Positions 3,561 through 7,382 of a stretch of DNA of 7,382 nucleotides are shown here, one piece after another. The DNA lies in assembly GCA_023434665.1 (NCBI GenBank), contig JAEYSM010000071.1:1-7382 (forward strand). Direction: 5' to 3'. Every line of letters starts with the position of its first letter. Position 1 is the first letter of the stretch. The stretch is from Bacteroidota bacterium (GTDB taxonomy: Bacteria; Bacteroidota; Bacteroidia; Bacteroidales; Lentimicrobiaceae). The notes under the pieces are model-generated. The model was not told the origin of the DNA. It searched no databases and saw only the letters and a program-made list of their open reading frames with translations. Both the position numbers and the translations under genes were made by a program.

Positions 3561-6500
3561 ATGAAGAAGTTTCTCGTATATAAATCATCTGCCGGCAGCG
3601 GAAAGACGTTCACACTGATGATTGAATACCTGAGTCTGGCTTTAAGGTACCCTACGGCGTATTCGCGCATTCTTGCCATCACTTTTACCAACAAGGCAGC
3701 CAATGAGATTAAGGACAGGATCCTGAAGAATCTGAAGATGCTGGCGGCGCTCAACAGGAGTGGAGTGGATGCGCAAAAAGAGGGTGAGGCACCTGACGGG
3801 CATGGCTCCAGGGCACTTGACATAGAAAATCTGCCGGCGCGCGACCGGGTGATCTATGAGCAATTATTGAAGCGGACAGGCCTGACAGGCGATCAGCTTG
3901 TGGCTAATGCCGATTTGGTGCTGCGGTCGGTGTTGCATCACTATAGTGATTTTGCCGTTTCGACGATAGATAGTTTTATGCATAAGGTGATTCGCTCGTT
4001 TGCTTTTGATTTGAAGTTGTCGGTGAATTTTGAGGTGGAGCTTGATACCGGTCTTCTGATCAATGCGGCTGTGGATGAACTGATAGCAAAGGTTGGTAAA
4101 GATGAGGTACTGACTGAAATTCTTGAGAATTACGTGGTAAGGAGAGCAGAGGAGGAAGAGAACTGGGATATTTCGAATGATCTGCAGACAAAGGCAGGGG
4201 CACTGTTTAAGGAGAAAATGACGGGCCTGATCCCGTTGTTGCAGAATAAATCGCTGAGTAATTCCGATTTCGTGGAGTTGTGCAAAAGGAGTTCGCACCT
4301 GAAGGGTGTGATTAAAGTGGCGGGTAATGAGGCATTGGAAATTCTTGAGCGTCATGGCTTTGGCAAGGATGATCTTGTGCAGGGCATGAGGGGTATTTAT
4401 GGTTTTTTCTGCAAGTGTGCCGCGGGTGAGAAGGCGGATGCCGGTGCCAATGTACGGAAGGCTTTGGACGACGGTCAGTGGTTGAAGAAAGGGTCGGGAC
4501 TGGACGATAGGTTTGCTGTGATCGAGCCGGAATTGGTGGCAAAGGCCAATACCATTATCGAAACTCAGCACGATTTGAAGTTCGTGGAGATCGTGAGGGA
4601 TAATTTTCATTCCACCTTGCTTCTGAAGAAGATAAATGATGAGCTGTCGTTCATTAAGGAACAGCGTAACATTGTGTCGATAAGTGATTTCAACACATTG
4701 ATCGCCGACGTGGTGAAGGATCAGCCTGTGCCTTTCATTTTCCTGCGGGTGGGTGAGAAGTTCAGGCATTTTATGATCGATGAGTTTCAGGATACCTCCG
4801 AAATGCAATGGCAGAATCTGTTGCCTTTGATTGAAAACGCATTGTCGGATTCGAATATGAATATGATCGTGGGCGATGGCAAACAGGCGATCTACCGTTT
4901 TAAGAACGGGAATGCCGGTCAGTTTGTCGATCTGCCAAAACTTAAAGGTTCTGATACCAGCAGCCTGGTTAGAACGCGCGAGCGGGTGCTTGAACATCAG
5001 TACCTTGAGGCGGTTCTGGATACCAATTACCGGTCGCGGCAGGAGATAGTGGAGTTTAACAACGACTTTTTCGCTTATGCTGCACCGGTGTTTATTCCTG
5101 AGCATGCCCACTTTTACAGGGAGGTACGGCAGCAGTTTAAGCCTGATAACACGGGTGGATTGGTGAGCATGAACTTCGTGGAACCGGGGCTGACGATTGA
5201 GAAAGTGCTGGATGTGGTGGCTCAGGCACGACAGGATGGGTATCAGTATGGCGATATAGCGGTTTTGTGCCGCGTGAACAAGGACGCCGTGAGGATTGCC
5301 GAAGCCTTACAGTCGCAGGGCATTGGGGTGGTTTCTTCGGAATCGCTTCTGTTGTCGGTTTCGCCCGAGGTGAGTTTCCTTGTCAACTGGATATATTGGC
5401 TGGCCTTCCCGGAGGACAAGATCTCGTTGCAGGGGGTGATTGAGTATTTACGGACAAGATTTCTGGCTGAAGAAGAGGTGCTGACGAACAGGACCGGCCG
5501 AAAGGCACTAACAGAGATACTGGTTAAGGCAGGAATTGACCTTAATTTCAGGAGTCTGGCAGGGATGTCGTTTTATGATACGGTCGAATTGCTGGTGCGG
5601 AAATTTGAGCTGTCGAAAGTGAGTCCCGTCTATATGCGTTTCTTCCTTGATGAAGTGCTGAAGTTCACACTGCGGGAAAGTACGGGATCTGAGGGATTCA
5701 TAGAGTACTGGCAGCAGAATTGCCATAAACTATCGGTTAGCATGAGCGACCAGATGGAATCGGTGAGGATACTAACGGTACATAAATCAAAGGGACTCGA
5801 TTTCCCGGTGGTGATTTATGCTTTTCCCGATCCCAGGACGCGAAAGGACGATTTGTCGTGGCAGGAGGTGAGCGTGGCGGTTTCGGATGAGAAAACGCTG
5901 GAGTTTCCATTGGTGTATAGTTATGGTTCAAAACTGGAAGATACACCAATGCAGGAGGATTACCGGACGGAGATGGCACTGAACTGTCTCGACAGATTCA
6001 ACCTTTATTACGTGGCCTTTACGAGGGCATCGGAGCGGTTATACGTGGTGATGGAAGAAGCAGAGGATAAAAAGGGCGGCGGCAAAAAGGACACGGAGAT
6101 TAAACTGGCAGGACTGGTTAGATCGTACATGGATCAGCACCGCCCTGATATGACCCTCAACAGGGGAGATGAGGTTGCTGTAGTGGCTAATGGTGGAGAG
6201 GTTAATGGGCAGGAATATGTATTTGGCGTAGGGGATAAGGTGAAGGGGAAGTATGCAGGTGAGAGTGGTGAAAAGACCGTTGATGGTGAGGGTGAAATGG
6301 GTTTGGAAAGGCAGAGCGTGGTGGGTGCGGTTGAGAGGGGTGTTTCAGGTGATTTAAGGATGGGAGAGGATGGTGCAGATGGCAGGGATGGAATGGGTGA
6401 TGAAAGGTTGGGGGTTGGTAGTGCAGATGGCGGAACATTGAGGGGAGAGGAGTTGAAAATCGATATAACTTTTACTCCGGGTGACTGGAGCGATCATCTT

Positions 6501-7064
6501 GTGCTGTCGGGTCAATCGCCGGCTGACTGGGTGGCTGCTACCACTATGATAGGTCCGGATGCAGCCATGCTTGATAAGACGGAGTATGGGATTCTGATTC
6601 ATCAGGTTTTATCCGGTATTGACACGGCAGCTGATCTGGCGAAAGCGATCGGTAAGGCAATCGCGACACTCGATTTTAAATCACCGGTGGATGGGAATGA
6701 CATGTTTCAGCAGCAGTTGACCGGATTGCGTGAGAGGGTTCACGGGGACGTTCAGGCGCTTCTGTCAAAGAAAGAAGTTGCTAAGTTCTTCAAGGGCGGC
6801 AACATCATAAAGGAGGCGGAGATTCTGACGCCCGAAGGCAGGAGTTACAGACCCGACCGTGTGGTGGTGTTTGACGATGAGACTTGTGTGATTGATTATA
6901 AGACCGGTGTGCCAAAGAATGCACATCAGGCACAGTTGCTGACTTATATGCAGTTGCTGAGTGAAATGGGCTACAAGAATTTGAAGGGCTATCTGTTTTA
7001 TATCGGCGAGTCGTTCGAAGTGGTGAAAGTGGATTTTGCCCACCCGGAGTTGCTTTTGATTTGA
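3561..7064 (+). CDS. addA: AddA/RecB-type helicase-nuclease (UvrD-like helicase with C-terminal PD-(D/E)XK nuclease)
   Basis: This 1167-residue superfamily 1A helicase fused to a RecB-family nuclease resembles the AddA subunit, which unwinds and degrades double-stranded DNA ends to feed RecA-dependent repair. Helicase motifs are intact and ordered: Walker A AGSGKT 11-16; Ia TFTNKAA 41-47; II IDEFQDT 406-412; III VGDGKQAIYRF 437-447; IV LDTNYRS 486-492; V LTVHKSKGLDFP 738-749; VI YYVAFTRASERL 816 onward. The nuclease has H1014 (GILIHQVL), E1087, D1099 (RPDRVVV), the D1112-Y-K1114 triad and Q1125/Y1129, so it should be active. Between them, residues about 869-964 form an unusual Gly/Asp/Glu-rich low-complexity linker. 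The ATG at 3561 places the P-loop at residue 11, as in relatives; only an A-rich stretch precedes it. No addB neighbour is in the window. A closely related RecB-like helicase is the alternative name. Confidence 0.88.
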   Translation: MKKFLVYKSSAGSGKTFTLMIEYLSLALRYPTAYSRILAITFTNKAANEIKDRILKNLKMLAALNRSGVDAQKEGEAPDGHGSRALDIENLPARDRVIYEQLLKRTGLTGDQLVANADLVLRSVLHHYSDFAVSTIDSFMHKVIRSFAFDLKLSVNFEVELDTGLLINAAVDELIAKVGKDEVLTEILENYVVRRAEEEENWDISNDLQTKAGALFKEKMTGLIPLLQNKSLSNSDFVELCKRSSHLKGVIKVAGNEALEILERHGFGKDDLVQGMRGIYGFFCKCAAGEKADAGANVRKALDDGQWLKKGSGLDDRFAVIEPELVAKANTIIETQHDLKFVEIVRDNFHSTLLLKKINDELSFIKEQRNIVSISDFNTLIADVVKDQPVPFIFLRVGEKFRHFMIDEFQDTSEMQWQNLLPLIENALSDSNMNMIVGDGKQAIYRFKNGNAGQFVDLPKLKGSDTSSLVRTRERVLEHQYLEAVLDTNYRSRQEIVEFNNDFFAYAAPVFIPEHAHFYREVRQQFKPDNTGGLVSMNFVEPGLTIEKVLDVVAQARQDGYQYGDIAVLCRVNKDAVRIAEALQSQGIGVVSSESLLLSVSPEVSFLVNWIYWLAFPEDKISLQGVIEYLRTRFLAEEEVLTNRTGRKALTEILVKAGIDLNFRSLAGMSFYDTVELLVRKFELSKVSPVYMRFFLDEVLKFTLRESTGSEGFIEYWQQNCHKLSVSMSDQMESVRILTVHKSKGLDFPVVIYAFPDPRTRKDDLSWQEVSVAVSDEKTLEFPLVYSYGSKLEDTPMQEDYRTEMALNCLDRFNLYYVAFTRASERLYVVMEEAEDKKGGGKKDTEIKLAGLVRSYMDQHRPDMTLNRGDEVAVVANGGEVNGQEYVFGVGDKVKGKYAGESGEKTVDGEGEMGLERQSVVGAVERGVSGDLRMGEDGADGRDGMGDERLGVGSADGGTLRGEELKIDITFTPGDWSDHLVLSGQSPADWVAATTMIGPDAAMLDKTEYGILIHQVLSGIDTAADLAKAIGKAIATLDFKSPVDGNDMFQQQLTGLRERVHGDVQALLSKKEVAKFFKGGNIIKEAEILTPEGRSYRPDRVVVFDDETCVIDYKTGVPKNAHQAQLLTYMQLLSEMGYKNLKGYLFYIGESFEVVKVDFAHPELLLI
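6165..6452 (+). other. G-rich, C-poor segment encoding the AddA interdomain linker
   Basis: This part of the addA-like gene encodes a linker dominated by Gly, Asp, Glu, Val and Arg (pieces such as GEGEMG and GADGRDGMGDERLG). It joins helicase motif VI to the nuclease domain. By hand count, 6231-6450 contains about 107 G and only about 12 C in 220 bases, far more skewed than the rest of the gene. It includes several runs of three to five G and a repeated GTGCAGATGGC (6373-6383, 6421-6431). The protein segment is probably disordered. The reading frame stays open and both flanking domains are intact, so this is an expansion rather than damage. Confidence 0.7.
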
Positions 7065-7223
7065 GGCGTTTTCGCAATCGCACTGATGGTAATGACGGTG
7101 GGTTGGTTTGGGATAAGCCGCAAAGCGGAAATAATTGGAGTAGAGGGGATTGATTGATTGTGTAATAAGTGCTAAGGTTATCAGTGTGTTTTAAATGTTA
7201 GAGAAATTCTTGAAGATTTACAA
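7065..7223. other. Intergenic spacer between the addA-like gene and mnmH
   Basis: This 159-bp spacer has no gene I can support. A small GC dyad (CCGC-AAA-GCGG, 7118-7128) is too short and lacks a following T-run, so it is not a convincing terminator. A GATT tetramer run lies near 7148-7160. No TAnnTTTG box was found. Unlike the spacers to the left, it carries no heptamer repeats. Confidence 0.5.
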
Positions 7224-7382
7224 ATGATTAAATATATAAAGGCTGCTGAAATAATTGACTTTCCCTCTTTGCCGGTTATTGACGTCAGGACGCCGGCAGA
7301 GTATGCGATTGGTCATATTCCGGGAGCCGTTAATTTGCCTATTTTCAGCGACAAGGAGCGGGAGGCAGTGGGCACCCGTTAT
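7224..7382 (+). CDS. mnmH: tRNA 2-selenouridine synthase MnmH/SelU, N-terminal fragment (runs off the right edge)
   Basis: An ATG at 7224 opens 53 codons that stay in frame to the window end. The product starts with a rhodanese-like domain: PVIDVRTPAEYAIGHIPGAVNLP (given here as PVIDVRTPAEY, then AIGHIPGAVNLP), followed by IFSDKEREAVGTRY. The DVR-x-PAE-[FY]-x-x-GHIPGA-x-NLP-[LI]-x-SD-x-ER-x-x-VGT-x-Y pattern is specific to MnmH (YbbB/SelU), which replaces sulfur with selenium in 2-thiouridine at the tRNA wobble position, via a geranylated intermediate and using selenophosphate from SelD. Generic rhodaneses lack the SD-x-ER-x-x-VGT tail. The catalytic cysteine, the P-loop and the C-terminal domain lie beyond the window. 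No strong Shine-Dalgarno is seen. Confidence 0.88.
   Translation, partial: MIKYIKAAEIIDFPSLPVIDVRTPAEYAIGHIPGAVNLPIFSDKEREAVGTRY

Noticed and set aside
3864..5111. A 415-codon open frame on the minus strand inside the addA-like gene
   Set aside because: It is wholly antisense to the conserved helicase motifs, its predicted product is His/Ile/Arg/Gln-rich without any recognisable domain, and the plus-strand frame is clearly the coding one.
6202..6438. Minus-strand open frame with a His/Pro-rich product that could look like a metal-binding peptide
   Set aside because: The His/Pro richness is simply the complement of the G-rich Gly/Asp codons of the AddA linker; there is no independent start signal or homology.
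7118..7128. CCGC-AAA-GCGG considered as the terminator of the addA-like gene
   Set aside because: A 4-bp stem with a 3-base loop and no T-run is too weak for an intrinsic terminator.

Overview
The window looks like a chromosomal stretch from a member of the Bacteroidota, probably Bacteroidia. Three minus-strand genes begin 19-30 bp downstream of TAnnTTTG-type -7 boxes, the promoter signature of this phylum, and Shine-Dalgarno sequences are weak. The proteins also fit: a CEYAIK-type Rrf2 regulator, a large TlpA-like periplasmic protein, a YwqK/MORN_2 lipoprotein and a Bacteroidota-style AddA/RecB helicase-nuclease. The species cannot be named from the sequence.

Layout from left to right. Bases 1-33 (minus) hold only the first 11 codons of an Rrf2-family regulator, with its promoter and a palindromic candidate operator to the right. 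Bases 118-197 are heptameric repeat arrays. They are followed at about 216-290 by a decayed scrap of the C-terminal winged helix of a Fic-family protein. This scrap abuts the end of a minus-strand gene (292-1716) for an exported thioredoxin-fold (TlpA-like) protein. An AT-rich spacer (1717-1921) carries that gene's promoter, a hairpin and more heptamers. Next, on the minus strand, come a YwqK-type MORN_2-repeat lipoprotein (1922-2554) and rlmB (2621-3358), separated by 66 bp containing another heptamer array. A divergent promoter region (3359-3560) with oppositely oriented heptamer arrays separates rlmB from the large plus-strand addA-like gene (3561-7064). The window ends in the first 53 codons of mnmH/selU, the tRNA 2-selenouridine synthase (7224-7382).

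The complete genes are mostly housekeeping: rRNA methylation (RlmB), recombinational repair or DNA end processing (AddA), tRNA wobble modification (MnmH) and envelope redox or surface functions (TlpA-like protein, lipoprotein). They do not form an obvious single pathway, and I see no coherent new defence or biosynthetic system. No convincing intrinsic terminator, tRNA, rRNA, CRISPR array or transposase was seen.

The most unusual content is not protein-coding. Two families of degenerate 7-bp tandem repeats (GCANTCA and TTCTTKG) occupy nearly every intergenic gap left of addA. Inside addA, a strongly G-rich, C-poor segment encodes a Gly/Asp/Glu-rich linker between the helicase and nuclease domains.
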